A program made the translations under genes and the position numbers. A stretch of 64,000 nucleotides of DNA. Origin: Cyprinodon diabolis (Eukaryota > Chordata > Actinopteri > Cyprinodontiformes > Cyprinodontidae). Below, piece by piece: positions 21,476-33,429 of this stretch; within the stretch, counting starts at the first letter, position 1, and every line of letters starts with the position of its first letter. Below the pieces are notes generated by a model, which worked only from the letters and a program-made list of their open reading frames with translations, had not been told where the DNA came from and searched no databases. The stretch spans positions 51,796,964 through 51,860,963 of the forward strand of contig CM060065.1 of assembly GCA_030533445.1 (NCBI GenBank), written 5' to 3'.

Positions 21476-22014
21476 CACTTCATCAAACACAGAGGCTGAG
21501 ATGCTGTACAGAAAAATTAGAAATATGTCCATCCATCCATTTTTTCGTCATGCTTATCCCACCCTGGACAGGTCGCCAGTCCATCACTGGGTGAAAAATA
21601 TAATAAGAGCAAAAATTGAGAAAATACGCTACAACTATTTGCAAAAGAACAACACACAATGAAAATATACAACCACCTCTAAACATCAGAAGCCTGGAAA
21701 AAAAGAGAAAGAGATTTAAAATGGACTTAGTCTGCCTTAAAAACATGGCTAATCATTCCAGATGTTACCAGCTGCAGAACAGACCCAGTCCTCCCTTTAC
21801 CTGCGTTTGGTTAGAGACAGAAGAAAAAACAAATTAAAGCAGCCAGCGTGCTTAAAACTGGGGATATGAACTCAAACTTGGGTGAAACAAAAAAGTGTAA
21901 AGATGGTTTGTTTCACTCTGTACAAATATAGAGAAGAAGCTGCACGTAGGAAGCTGGTGGCGTGGTGATGAAACAGCAATTCGATGCTGAAAATGAACGA
22001 AACAAAGAGACATG

Positions 22015-22150
22015 ATAGAACGTGTCAGAAGAAATGGGAACAAGATGAATACTTTTAAAATTATGGAAGAAGAAGTGGAGGCGGTGGAGGAGCATAAATA
22101 CCTTTGTGTTCACCTGGACAACAAACTTGAGTGGAGATGAAACAGTGAGG
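22015..22150 (+). pseudogene. LINE ORF2 fragment
   Basis: A short + strand frame reads EEEVEAVEEHKYLCVHLDNK then LEWR and a stop. The VEEYKYLGVHLDNKLDW-like motif is typical of the region just after the reverse transcriptase core in several fish LINEs. The family cannot be set from so little. Confidence 0.5.
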
Positions 22151-22954
22151 CTGCAGAGCGGACTGATAATGCTGGCAGCCACTCATTCAGATCTGAAAGG
22201 AAACCTCCATTTTGTCTTTTTTTAAACTTCTGTTTGGTAAAAATATTGGACTAATTAAGCCTTTAAGAGTAACTTTAGCATCAATATTTTTCTTGCGGAT
22301 ATTGTTATGGCCCATGGTTTTAAAGTTAAAGTTTAGGCTAAAAACAGGAAACAGAAGTGCAGCAATCCCTCCTGCAGCTAAACACAGAATGATGCTTCCA
22401 TCTCCGTGTGTCACAGTTAGGATGGTGTTGCAATGTTTGTTGGTTTCCCTTTTAGATTTCAGCTAAAGTCATTACGCCAAACATGTTTACGTTAGACATT
22501 TCTCCAATTTAAAGGTCTATCCATGAGTGCATTTCCAAACTGTGACTCGGGTCTTTTTCTGTATGGATAAAGTTTCTGTGTAGATACACTCTAGGCATCT
22601 TCCCACCTGAACAGTATGAAAGCTGGAAATTTTTACCCTGTTTATGTTTGCAAACCTTTGTTTGGACCGAAGGCTGTGACCGAGTCAGGTGTCTGGAAAT
22701 TAAAATTTTAATAGTTCAGTCTTAAAATATTGCCTACATTTTATATTTCACATGATGAAAAGAAGATGTAGGTCTGAGGTCTTCCTTATAACAAATTTTG
22801 TGTATCTCAGTATAATAAAAATGTTAACAGGATATAAAATCAACAAAGGTTTCCACTAACTGTTTAAAGGCATCGTTCTGAGTCTATAAATAAAACAAGT
22901 TGGATTCCCTTATTTTCCTTGTATTAGAAATACAAGGCTAGTAATTTAGGGAAT

Positions 22955-22995
22955 TTCTCCACTGTGAGATCAATAAAGTCTATCTTATCTTAAAA
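22955..22995 (+). repeat. Short retrotransposon-tail motif
   Basis: TTTCTCCACTGTGAGATCAA TAAAGTCTATC is the reverse complement of the tail motif at 56248 and resembles a LINE 3' end with its own AATAAA. Confidence 0.5.
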
Positions 22996-23149
22996 TGTAT
23001 AAAGAATTAAAACTGACCCAAAACATGATTTTATGTCAAACAGACGGAAAAAGCAAATAGGTGCCTTTTATGTCATGTATGTGAAAGTCTGATCCCTGTT
23101 GTGTCAGTTTATCTGCTGGTAAATCGCTGTCCTATGGAAGGAAAACAGT

Positions 23150-23725
23150 CTCAGAATTTTTAACACAAAATTTTTTTTTTTACAAATTAAATTCCTTACT
23201 CTGAATTTTTATCTTGTGAAAATTCAGCTGCAAAAAAGTCAACTGCAAATGTTTTGGCCAAAGCAATCTACATTGGATGCAGTCGAGCGGCTTCTAACCT
23301 ATGAAATTAGCTCATTTGGTCAGAAAAAAAAAAAAAAAAAGATTGCCATTGGCCACTTCTTCCAGATCAAACCAAGATCTTGGCAGACGGGGGGTGCCAC
23401 ACTAGCTCAGTTATTTCACCCAGTCCGATTAGATGAAAAACTGTAATGTCTGTCTGTTAGTAGCTACCTGATGTTTTATCGTATCTATTTAAAAAGAAAA
23501 ACTCCTCATTCAGCTTCATTCAGTCGGGAACAAAACTACGCCCAACTGTTGTGTCACGTGACCAAATGAGCTTATTTCATTGGCTAAAAGCTGCTCGATC
23601 GAGGGTAGATTGCTTTGGCTGAATTTTTTGCAGGCAATTTTTTACCGTATAAAATTCAGCGTAAGGAATTCAATGAGTAAAAAAGTTACAAAAATTCAGT
23701 GTTTAAAATTCGGTATACAAAAAAA
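23150..23725. mobile_element. MITE with long terminal inverted repeats
   Basis: About 170 bp at the left (with GGCCAAAGCAATCTAC and AGCTCATTTGGTCA) match the reverse complement of the right side (GTGACCAAATGAGCT, GTAGATTGCTTTGGCT, AATTCAGCGTAAGGAATT). The unmatched centre is about 200 bp. It is a foldback-like element with no ORF; the exact ends and TSD are blurred by AT-rich sequence. Confidence 0.75.
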
Positions 23726-23748
23726 AGGCAGATTCCAATGAGACTTTT

Positions 23749-24475
23749 TGTCATTTGGGATTAAGATGTCTAACCCACATGCAGAAACACTCGGAGGCAG
23801 AGAAAAAGTTCAAAGGTTTATTTACAGAAATGTACAATAAATGAACTGGTCCGAGGGGGTGGTTGACTGGTCAGGAGTGGGTTCACCGCTGAGGAGGACA
23901 GAGGGGTTAGTGTTGGTCCAGGTATATAGCAGGTTGTTTGATGTTCAGGGTTATACCTGTTCTGGAGTGGAGTGAAGCTGCAGAGGGGGGGGGAACCTCG
24001 AGGGTCCAGAGGCTGTCGGGAGGCAGAGGGCTGTGGGCGGAGGCAGAGCTTACTGAGTGGAGGCAGGCAGATCTCTGACTGAGTCTTTTCTCTCCAAGTT
24101 ATCTCTGAGGGCAGGCAGGCAGATTACAGACAGATTCAGCCCTCCAGAGTTTAACTGAGAGCGGGCAGGCAGGTAACCAGCAGAGACAACTCTCCAGGAT
24201 TTCACTTTGTCAGGCAGGATCGATCTGTGAGACAGAAAGGTAAACAGGATCAGGCTTAGTTCACAAAAAGTCAGAAGACTCAGACAGACAGGTTGGCTCA
24301 GGCTTAGCTAACCATTACTGGCAAACACTCTGGCACTGGAGTGTAGGTCTCCGCCCTCTTAAGTAGGGAGCCTCCTGATGAGCAGATAGAGGACAGGTGT
24401 TTTAGACAGCTCATGCTCCAGGAGATCTTGTGCACCCTCTGGTGGAGAAAGTGGACAAACCTCCAGATCTCAACA
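23749..24475 (-). mobile_element. Solo LTR, minus orientation
   Basis: The 727 bp unit begins TG and ends CA on both strands and is flanked by CTTTT at 23744-23748 and 24476-24480 (5 bp TSD). On the minus strand it has a TATA-like TACTTAAG (about 24360), an AATAAA (complement of 23817-23822) and, near its 3' end, ATGTGGGTT. It shares CTGCTCATCAGGA and other blocks with the LTR at 27021. No internal retrotransposon sequence adjoins it. Confidence 0.88.
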
Positions 24476-24959
24476 CTTTTTTTCATCCATACTGTCCAAA
24501 TTTATAGATTTTATGGAGAAAATGTAGCGCATACAGGCAAATGTGAAAGAGCCTCTTACACAACTAACAAAGGATCCAATTTGGTCAAATTCTGAGCTAA
24601 ATATCACAAACGAAAAAATTAGCTGAAATATCTTATGGTATAACTGGACCACTTTTTTTTGGGGGGGGGGAGACGTGTCCCCTGCACTTTTATACTTTAT
24701 AGTGTGCAAAAACAATGTTACGCTAGAGTACACAGACATTCGTCTAGCACTAGGACCCAGCGGTAAAACGACAGATCAAGCTGAAGCTCACTTCCCTGAG
24801 TTTACGCCGCTCACAAGCTCCAGATTGGCCCACTTTTTCTTCTTGTGTTATTGGCTGTCGATGCTGTCCTCCTGAGAAGGTCACTTTACAAACTGATTTG
24901 CCACTGAATCTGGTCTGTGATTGGATGATCAAATACGCTAAAGTTAGTTATATTAAAAA

Positions 24960-25260
24960 ATTAATGCACCCCCCCCACCCCACCCATTGGAAATGGGCAT
25001 GTTCTAAATACTTGGAAAAATACACTTTAGTGCCTTTTTGATTTTTTTTTTATCAATTTGACGCTCTATTCTATGGAGAGACATTCATGCATGAATTTGT
25101 TTTTTTGAGCTTCGTTAGAAATATCAGTCCTTTAATCCTGGAGATGCTCCTTACGTGATAGAAGGCTGACTTTGTTAATAACTTTATGTGCCTCTGAATC
25201 TTCAGGACTTAGTCCATCGCTACACCTACATTCCCAGTGAGATTTTCAAAAGCTAACTTC
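24960..25260. other. No feature recognised
   Basis: Low-complexity C-rich and T-rich patches near 24968 and 25040; no coding or repeat boundary supported. Confidence 0.4.
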
Positions 25261-25265
25261 AGATT

Positions 25266-25490
25266 TTATTGATTCAGCTGACGAAATGTTTGGCGCATGG
25301 ATGCTTTTATTTCCTTTAAGCATTTACCCAGAGCTTTAATGGGTTCATATTCACCCGGTGACATTATAATGTACTGCAGTGTGTCATCTGCATAGTGTTG
25401 GTAACTTATGTTGTTTATTAAGGTCAGAGTTAGGGGGAGCATATATTGAATAAGAGGGGCCCTAAGATAGACCCTTGGGGAACGCAACAC
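25266..25490 (-). pseudogene. L2-type reverse transcriptase fragment
   Basis: The minus-strand frame contains INNISYQHYADDTLQY, where YADD is the catalytic motif of reverse transcriptases, then SPGEYEPIKALGKCLKEIKA, which parallels the [14 protein letters not shown] start of the L2 at 13689. So this is a piece upstream of what the other L2 copies retain. Upstream, the RVYLRAPLIQYMLPL stretch is a mutated form of the conserved PQGS-containing segment. It is heavily decayed. Confidence 0.75.
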
Positions 25491-26139
25491 ATTATTATTA
25501 TTATTTTGTCTCTGATGTAACGTTATCTACTGACACAAAAAGTCCCTCTCATTCAGGTAGTTTTCGTCATGTTTAAAAACTTGTTTATTTCCTTTCCCCC
25601 CTGGGTGTCATTTGTAAATGTGAAAAAACATAGAATACTAAACCTCATGTAAACTTTCACTAGATGAACTGTGGTTCAACAGTATAATGGCTGCCATAAG
25701 AGGGCAAGAGAGAAGGATGCACTAAATTGAACTTCCTCTTGGGTAGAGGCAAGGGCTTCCCCATTCGTTTGATCATATAACCCCTTCGAAGGCAGGTGCT
25801 TCCCTTGGTGGTTAAACTATACAGTTTTCTGATGGCGTATTTAGCTACTTCTGAAATGTCTCAACGCTGTTTCTTATTTTCCCACGCACTTTTTAGCACA
25901 TGTGTAGATGCGAAACCAATGTAAATATATGAAAATTAAGCCTGTCAGCAACCCAAGCAGTAGATGTGACCTACCCTTTGTTTAGAAGTTCATTATGATA
26001 GTGAGGGGGCGCATATTATTACAGGCTAAAACTGGAAACTGAAAATGGCTAACCATGTGACAGCCGGGTCATTTGAACCCTGTAGCTAAAGCTAGGCTTT
26101 TGTGTTTATGACAGTGTTGTAGAGTCATTCAAAGTAAAG

Positions 26140-26460
26140 CATCATGCATAGAGAGCTCAAAAGTTTCAGAATATTGCTGCTGATTTGAGAAGAAACAGGC
26201 TGCTGTTTCTTGCAATCCCACAGCTCCGTATACCTGAGGCATAGCGGATGGCTTAGTGAGTATCAGATGCATACAATGTCTTGCCAGTGCAATAATAACT
26301 TCTTCAAATTTTTCACATTTATTATCAAAAATGTTAATTATCATTACTGTGCTGATGATACTGTTATTTATGTTTTTTGGTTCCACATTATGTCAAGGAG
26401 ACCCTTATCTACAGTCCCACTTTTAAACTGGGATTAAACTTTTAGAAAACTAAACTAACA
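26140..26460 (+). pseudogene. LINE reverse transcriptase remnant (possible)
   Basis: At about 26329 a + strand frame reads NYHYCADDTVIYVFWFH, close to the Y/F-ADD-T-x-Y box of LINE reverse transcriptases, with Cys for the aromatic residue. Flanking sequence in the same frame is short and stop-bounded. A different LINE family from the L2 is likely. Confidence 0.45.
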
Positions 26461-26487
26461 CCTTTTCTTAAGGTAAGTCGGGAAGTT

Positions 26488-26705
26488 GGTCTGTGGGTTG
26501 GTTGGTTGGTTGGTTGGTCGGTTGGTTTGTTGGCTGGCTGGCTGGCTGGTTGATTGGTTGGTCGTGGGTTGGTCGTGGGTCGGTTGGTTGGTTGGTAGGT
26601 CGTGGGTTAGTTGGTTGGTTGGTCGGTCGGTCGGTCGGTCGGTCGGTCGGTCGGTTGGTTGGTTGGTCGGTAAGTTGGTTGGTAAGTTGGGCGGTGGGTT
26701 GATTT
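26488..26705. repeat. GGTT/GGTC/GGCT tetranucleotide repeat
   Basis: About 215 bp built from imperfect GGTT units with blocks of GGCT and a run of GGTC at about 26620-26655. The two-G runs every four bases could support two-tier G-quadruplexes on the + strand. Open frames on both strands (VGRSVGRSVG; NQPTDRPTDR) are products of the repeat. Confidence 0.95.
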
Positions 26706-27020
26706 ATTCTTTCCACGTGATTCTCTGACCTTCTATCTTTAAGAGTCTTCATGACAGAAAACTCTTGTAAAAGCGAAATTCAAGTTTATCTTTGTTAAAT
26801 AAAGTTTGATGACATACATTTAAGATCAAATGAAGAAGTAAGATTCTGAGATACAAGATAAGCCATCTTTTGTTAAATACAATAATGTGTTAGAAGACAT
26901 TGATTGAATTTCAGTTTTGTGTCCAGAGTTTAGACTCTACAGGATTATTTTGACCATATTTGGAGATTTGATAAGAAAGACCTGCTTGTAGGCCAATAAA
27001 CCCAGACAGGATATAATTTG

Positions 27021-27818
27021 TGTTGGGATCCTGAGGCTTGCCCACCAGAGGGCGCCGAGGATCCTCTTCTGTTTTTTGTTTTCTTTTAGGGACTGGGGTT
27101 ACTGTTGGGATCTGGGGATGTACCACCTTTCTCCAGCAGAGTGCGCCGTGGGTCTCCTGGGCTGGAGCCCTCCTGCACACCTGGAGCTCGTCTGCTCATC
27201 AGGAACCTTCCCTACATAAGCAGCTGCCAGACCTTCCTTCAACGCCGCAGTGTTGACCTTAGTTTGGTTAGCAAACCTGAGCCTCTGTTACCAGAAAGGA
27301 TCTAAGTTATCTCAAGTGAGAAACCTGATTCTAATCTGCCTCTGTCTTTGCTCACAGGAAACCTGTCTCAAGTCTGAAGCTCTGGGTGAGCTTAACCTGC
27401 CTGCCAGCCCTGGTGAGCCAAACCTGAAGATTCCAGTCTGGATTTTCTCCTGCTGCTCTTAAAGAAGTGCTGGAAACTCTGATCAAGGTCTGCCATTCAA
27501 AGTCAGAAGCTAGACGCTGCTGCTGCTTGTGCACTCTGCTAAACCAACAGTCTCTGGACCCAACGGTTCCCTCCCTCACAAGTTAAGCCTGGACTCCTTC
27601 AAGGTAGACTCAGAACAATCTTAAAACTCAATTAATCTTCTGACTGCCTGGCTAATCAAACTGTCCATCTCTGCAGACATCAGTGAACCCAACCCGGACC
27701 AGTACCTGATCCAGTTCATGTTCTTGTGTCAATCTAACTTCAATAAACTCTGTTAAACTTTTACTCAGCCTCCGTTTGTGTTCTGCATGTGGGTTTAATC
27801 TAAAAACCAATCATGACA
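27021..27818 (+). mobile_element. Solo LTR, plus orientation
   Basis: A 798 bp unit starting TGTTGGGATC and ending ATCATGACA, flanked by ATTTG at 27016-27020 and 27819-27823 (5 bp TSD). It contains a TATA-like TACATAAG at about 27212, an AATAAA at 27742-27747 and the ATGTGGGTT block near the 3' end. It is the same family as the LTR at 23749, opposite strand. No primer-binding site or gag/pol sequence adjoins it. Superfamily (probably Gypsy-like) is not resolvable from the LTR. Confidence 0.9.
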
Positions 27819-27824
27819 ATTTGC

Positions 27825-28357
27825 TCCTGACAGAAATGAGCAAACATCCTCTGCCCTGATTCTCACCCTGTTAATGTCAACGCTAAATAGTTCAACCATT
27901 AAGAAAAGAGGTCAAACACTCTTGAAATGTTCTCAGGTCTCATTGAGCCTGATGTTTAGATAACAAACATGTGCAGACTTGCAACCGATTGCTTAAGTCT
28001 ACTACAGCTGCCACTTACCTGCTCAGTTTCTCATATTCACTGTTCCCATACTTTTTCTCTGAGTTTATGTGATAGAGCAACACAACATAGAGCATAGTTT
28101 TCAACTGGAAGAAAAAAAGACTTGTTCATATACAGCAAATAAAGGTCTGAGAAGGGACTAGTTAAATCTGAGAAATGTAAAACAGAGAAGAAAGATGTCA
28201 TTTCTCAGCTCTATGATTATAGCCTACTGGTCCTATAAGTGCAGAATCCTTTCATGTTCACATCTAACCATTTTTAAATATCAATATATTTTGGACCCGT
28301 CAAATTTATTAAAACTATTAATATAATTCTTTTTCAGTCAGACTGAAACTTTCATTT
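27825..28357. other. No feature recognised
   Basis: AT-rich sequence between a solo LTR and a hAT MITE, without credible coding potential. Confidence 0.45.
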
Positions 28358-28365
28358 TATGTATT

Positions 28366-28721
28366 TAGGGCTGAAACAAGTAAGTACAAAATTAAAATTG
28401 TTAAAAATAATTTAGTAATCGATTAATCGTTAATTGGAGAAAAGAGACTCTAAAACATGAATTTAGCTGACAGAGCGACACACTTAGAGCAGCAATTATA
28501 CCAAAACACCCAAATAGAAAAATCTGTATTTTGCATTTAGGATTTACATTTTTTTCTGCTCTATCCAGAGCTCACAAGTGGAAAAGTTTAAGTTTCACCT
28601 GATTTAATTCTGTATAAAATCTTCTCTAAGGAACCTTTTGCTATCTGATCATTTATAGATTAATCTAAAAAATTATTGACAGATCAATCTTTTAGCAAAA
28701 TAATCATTAGTTACAGCCCAA
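28366..28721. mobile_element. hAT-type MITE (TAGGGCTGAAAC family)
   Basis: Ends TAGGGCTGAAAC and GTTACAGCCCAA, 356 bp, with flanking TATGTATT (28358-28365) and GATGTATT (28722-28729), 7 of 8 identical. It contains ATCGATTAATCG palindromic motifs. This is the most complete copy; fragments lie at 5108-5364, 19120-19256 and 43650-43857. Confidence 0.82.
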
Positions 28722-28739
28722 GATGTATTATTTTTGGAA

Positions 28740-29412
28740 GACAAATTATTTTTTGATGAAAAGTAGTTGTGACATTTAAGGTAAAAAGAAATTTAAACTA
28801 CAGATTTTTATTTATATAAGGCAGAGATCACAGATTAGCAGACCACAGTCTGGATCCTGACCCACCTGCTGGATAATTCAACCTGATTTAAAACATTTAT
28901 AAATTAAAGCATGTTTTCCGACGACAGTGTCTAACTTCACTTGCGCCTCTTCTCCTGTTAATACGGTAAAGCCCTCCGGAGCGTCCGGCTCCAGGCTGCA
29001 CGTGATCCAAATTATCCAATGAGCTGTCAGTCTAGGTTGCTGCTGCTGCTACTTTTAGACCAAACTGAAAGATTGTTGTTCTCTACTTAAAAAAGCACTT
29101 TAGATTTTAAAATTTTTCTATTTTTCATATTTTTTATTTAACATGGATGTATAAACACCTGTATTTTATCTAAGTGTTAAATGCTGTTTAAAGAAACGGA
29201 TGATAAATAAAAATATCTCCATAGCTTTACTAATTGTTGTTTTTCCTTATTTGGACCTAATTGATTTTTAATAGGTGACCTCTGCTCTAAGGGTTCATTC
29301 CCAGATTTAGAGCTTTTCTCCCTAAAAGCCTTTTACCAGTTATTTAAGCTTTCTGTTGTTCTGAATGAGAAATCTCTGCCTTTCATTGCATTTAATCCGA
29401 AATGTATTTAAT
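28740..29412. other. No feature recognised
   Basis: AT-rich, no coding or repeat boundary seen. Confidence 0.45.
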
Positions 29413-29420
29413 GTATTAAT

Positions 29421-29542
29421 TAGGGATGCACGATATAATCGGCCCCCTATCGGTATCGGCCTTAAAACTGAATATCGGACATCGGCCACCCCACCGATAC
29501 TTAACCCGATATTTGATCAGCTTCTGAGTTTCTAAAGTCTTA

Positions 29543-29588
<46 letters not shown>

Positions 29589-30112
29589 TACTTCTTCTTT
29601 CTCACATTACATTACATACATTAAAATATCCCAATATCTTCATATGCTGATATATTGCCATTTAAAAACACCATATCAATCTCTTTTACTAATGAAATAT
29701 TGCTAAATGTCATCGTTATGCTACGAAATCCCCCAAAAATTCACGAAATTTTGCCATATTTTTATATGTTGATATATTGACGCGGTATCGATCTATTTTA
29801 CTAACAAAATCTCACAAGAATTTGCAAAATATCACGAGAGTTTGTAACAGAACGATGAAATTTCACGAGATTTTGAAAGTAAAATAGATCGATACCGTGT
29901 TTTTAAAAATCAATTTGATATCAGCATATGAAAATATATTTGAGTATATTATTTTTCAAAGTGTCAGAAATGGATAACAAAACTGCTATTTTCAATGACT
30001 ACTTATTTTTGTCCAGCTTTAACATCGGTATCGATATCGGTTATCGGCTACATGAGTTTTAAAATATCGGCATATCGGATATCGGCCAAAATCCCAATAT
30101 CGTGCATCCCTA
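29421..30112. mobile_element. hAT-type MITE (TAGGGATGCACGATAT family), copy 1
   Basis: The ends TAGGGATGCACGATAT and ATATCGTGCATCCCTA are perfect inverted repeats and GTATTAAT flanks both sides (29413-29420, 30113-30120). The 692 bp body is rich in ATCGG and ATATCG motifs and has an (AT)n at 29550-29587. No ORF. Two further copies are at 38358 and 50120. Confidence 0.95.
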
Positions 30113-30493
30113 GTATTAATTAAACATGGGTTAACTTGTCAATATGAAAACAAATAGAAAGAAAATAATGGTTTTGGTCCTCCTTGACTGAAGAATCGTC
30201 TTTCTCTTGTTGGTTGTGGACAAACATCTTAAGATTGTCTTTTTAACAATAGCTTTGTAAAATAAAATCTAATTCTCCTTTCAGTGGATTATTATTCACT
30301 CTATTTACTAATTACCTGCATTTGTAGTTTTCAGATGAAAGAAGAATAAACACATATTCTAACGCCAATGTTTTAATTTCTGAAAACATTGTAATTTCCC
30401 CTGATGATGATTCGCCTGTTTGGGTTCATCAGTCACACAGAATCTCAAAATTTATATAGCTTTTTCTTTTTGGGTTCTTCCATTTCTTTCTAG

Positions 30494-30711
30494 TTTGTTT
30501 CTGGTTGTGAACGTGACTCTCAGCCCACCTGTCATCATGCAGGCGGTTGGAGTTTTATTGCTCTTTGCCTTTCAGCCAACATGCCCTTCCCTGCAGATAA
30601 ACACAGACAGGAACCACTCAGGTCGACTGTTGAACGGCAGTCAGGAGAGCAGCCAGGTGCTAACGAGACCCACTTCCCTCTTCTCTCCTCTCACCCCCCT
30701 CTCTCAATAAA
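30494..30711 (+). CDS. Possible terminal exon of an unknown small secreted protein
   Basis: A pyrimidine-rich tract ending TTTCTTTCTAG at 30493 looks like a good splice acceptor. After it, an ATG at 30537 opens a 57-codon frame with a hydrophobic leader (MQAVGVLLLFAFQPTCPSLQ) and two sequons (NHS, NGS), ending at TAA (30708-30710). The stop overlaps an AATAAA at 30706-30711, so a transcript could end just beyond. I recognise no family. The elements are individually common by chance, the rest of the peptide is low-complexity Ser/Thr/Pro, and no conserved domain supports it. Confidence 0.22.
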
Positions 30712-30719
30712 GAATGTAA

Positions 30720-32583
30720 TAATCAAGGAACAGTTTTCTTTTGAAGGTTTTAGTTGCTATGTATTGTGGGATATATCATATATTACTGCTGCTGGTACAG
30801 GCAGATCAAAAGTATTCATGGAAAAGTACAAAAGCAGCTTGGAGCAAAGTTTACTAAAACAACATTTTCTCTCCATGCTTCCCCCCCACCATCCTATTTT
30901 GCACATTTTCACTCCAGTAACAGCATGTAATCTATACCGCATAGCAAAATGAAAGAGAAATAATTCTTCTACGAGTCGCCTCGGGGGTTGGAAAAAAAAA
31001 AAAACCACAGATCACCGTCTTCATAAAAATGCACATATTTCCGAAGGAGCAGAATTCACATCGCATTCCCCTTTGAGCTCTCAGCGAAGCTCAGATCAGA
31101 AACAGTTTTCCTCCAAAATGTTCAGAGTAAGAAAACAATTGCACATGACTTTAGCCGCCTTTTCCCACCATATAATCACACCCACTTTGGCTAAAAACAC
31201 AATTCCTCTAGTTTTTATTAAATCAAAAGGCAAAGAAAAGCAGCAATCGTAGATGTTAAGTCTTTTCTTAGAGAGCGGCTGGTGAATTGCTTCAGCTTTA
31301 CCTTTGTTCTTAAGCAACCATTAAAATCTGCTTTATATTCTCTGCTTATTTATAAGCATAGCATGAATTCATTTTCATACAGAGAGCTGACATGTCCCTT
31401 AGGAGAGCCCCAAATGAGTATTTGAACACCACCGGAGCAGCATTTCCATTTGACCTCTGACCTCTGCTGAAGATCTCCAGGGTCACAAAGAGTGATTTAA
31501 AATCCATGGAAATCCAGTAAAACAGATTAGAGGGTGTGATACCACAACCTAATGCAATATGGGGCATAAAGAAATGATTGGATCGTTTAGGAAATTAAAT
31601 AGAAAGTAAGAAGTGAAAAGCAGGTGATGCTGCTGGGGTGGGTGGGGGGGGGGGGTTAGTCTGACTCATTACACCCCAGCCAGTAATACACAGACCCTTT
31701 CTCTGCTCACACATCCAGTCATAACCCTGTCTGAATCATACCTGACTGCCAACATACAAGTGTGCAGCATTAACCGGAAATAAGGATTGTTCTTTGCAAA
31801 AATAAGAGCTCAAAATTGTCAGCCCAGAAAAATAGGAATTAGGCTTATTGTAACTTAAATAAGGTGACAGTTTTGATATTAACATGATTGAAAGATAAGT
31901 GCTTGCTTCCTGTAAGTCAAAACAGAACAAAGAATTAATGTTTAAACATAGAAGTATAGTTTAGGTTAGTGGCTGAAAAGTCTAAACAAGGTTTGGCCGT
32001 TCTCTTTGAGCGACTGTCAGTTAAAACGTTTATGGTTTGTTCTATTTATACTGAGTTTGAAATAAAAATGATTTTCAGATTAATACCAGGTTTGGTTTAT
32101 TCCTGTAGGCAGAGGTTTAGATTTCAGGTCAGATTGAAGGAAGCATCAACTGCTCGATTAAATCAAGTAGCTAGAATGCATCTTTATTTGGCCTTTAGTT
32201 TACGAATTAGAGGATATCAGCAGTAAAGTGGAAAGTGGCCAGTGTTTTCTGGTTTTATTTGTTTCCTTCATGCAGAGAGGAAGGCCGGTATAACACAGAG
32301 GAAGGTGGTGATGGACAGAGGAGTTCTCTGCTCTTTCATCCAGGTGGAGACATTAGATGGTGTGAAGTGTCTTAAGGTGGAAAAACAGCTGAATAACTTT
32401 GGATAGTAGTAAAGGGATCCTGACTGCCTGCTCATTTAAGGCAGCCAATAATTTTAACGTTAGGTTTTTGTGTCAGACTTTCCAAAACGGGGGGAAATAA
32501 AACATATCTTTTTTTTTTGTTTTTTTTTCAGTCTGTTTTTCTACTTTGAGTTCAGAAATTCTGACCTCCAGTTTCAGTCCAAA
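30720..32583. other. No recognised gene or repeat boundary
   Basis: Includes a run of G at about 31647-31658 and several short chance frames. Nothing with conserved motif structure was found. Confidence 0.5.
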
Positions 32584-32591
32584 CCTGTTAG

Positions 32592-33215
32592 CAGAGATGG
32601 AAAAAGTACTCACTTTCCGTACTTGAGTAAAAGTACAGATACTTGTGTTAAAAAATACTCTGGTAAAAGTGGAAGTACTGATTAAAATTCTTTACTCAAG
32701 TAAAAGTAACAAAGTACAGGCTTGTAAATTTACTTAAAGTATAAAAGTAAAAGTAGAAACCACTTTTTTCACGCCGTTGCCTACATTTTAAATGGATGTC
32801 TGCCAATAGGACTAGATCTCCGTTGTGTTCATTTTCAATCATCTCGTCGTCCATGCTACTATGCTAACGCCACCGCCACCAAGCTGCAATGATTTGCCGC
32901 CAATGAATACCGCCGAATCTGTCGATTCATCTTGTAGCGGTGCGTCAAATGCAACGTAGATTTCCATCCAATTAGATTGAATTTGGTATTGATGACGTGA
33001 AAAATAATAACGGTAACTCCATTGAAATGATTCAAAACTAAAGTAATGAGCCAATTTTTTTTAATGTAAGGAGTAGAAAGTACAGATATTTGTGTAAAAA
33101 TGTAAGGAGTAGAAGTAAACAGTTGCCATAAAAATAAGTAGTAAAGTAAAAATATCAGAAAAATCTACTTGAGTACAGTAACGAAGTATTTGTACTTCGT
33201 TACTTCCCATCTCTG
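32592..33215. mobile_element. hAT-type MITE (CAGAGATGG family)
   Basis: Ends CAGAGATGGAAAAAGTAC and TACTTCCCATCTCTG, 624 bp, with perfect CCTGTTAG duplications at 32584-32591 and 33216-33223. AGTAAAAGTACAGATACTTG-like subterminal repeats are present at both ends. Confidence 0.93.
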
Positions 33216-33224
33216 CCTGTTAGT

Positions 33225-33420
33225 AACGTGAAGTCAGCAATCAACCTACCATTGAAGTTTTTGGACTGTGGGAGGAAGCAGGAGTACCCAGGGAAAACCC
33301 ATGCATGCTCAGTGAAAACATGCAAACTCCCTGCAGAAAGAACCTGGCATTGCAATTGAGTATTTCCCACCCCAGACCCATGGGTGTTACCATCTGTTCC
33401 ACTGTGCAGCACTTCTACCA
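33225..33420. repeat. Dispersed retrotransposon-tail fragment
   Basis: Shares TTTTTGGACTGTGGGAGGAA, then ACCCATGCATGCTCAGTG and AACATGCAAACTCC with a widespread fish repeat; related to 9050-9175. Parent family not assigned. Confidence 0.55.
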
Positions 33421-33429
33421 ATTACATGT

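Noticed and set aside
26468..26752. Open frames of 69-94 codons on both strands
   Set aside because: They are translations of the GGTT/GGTC tetranucleotide array (VGRSVGRS, TDRPTDRP).
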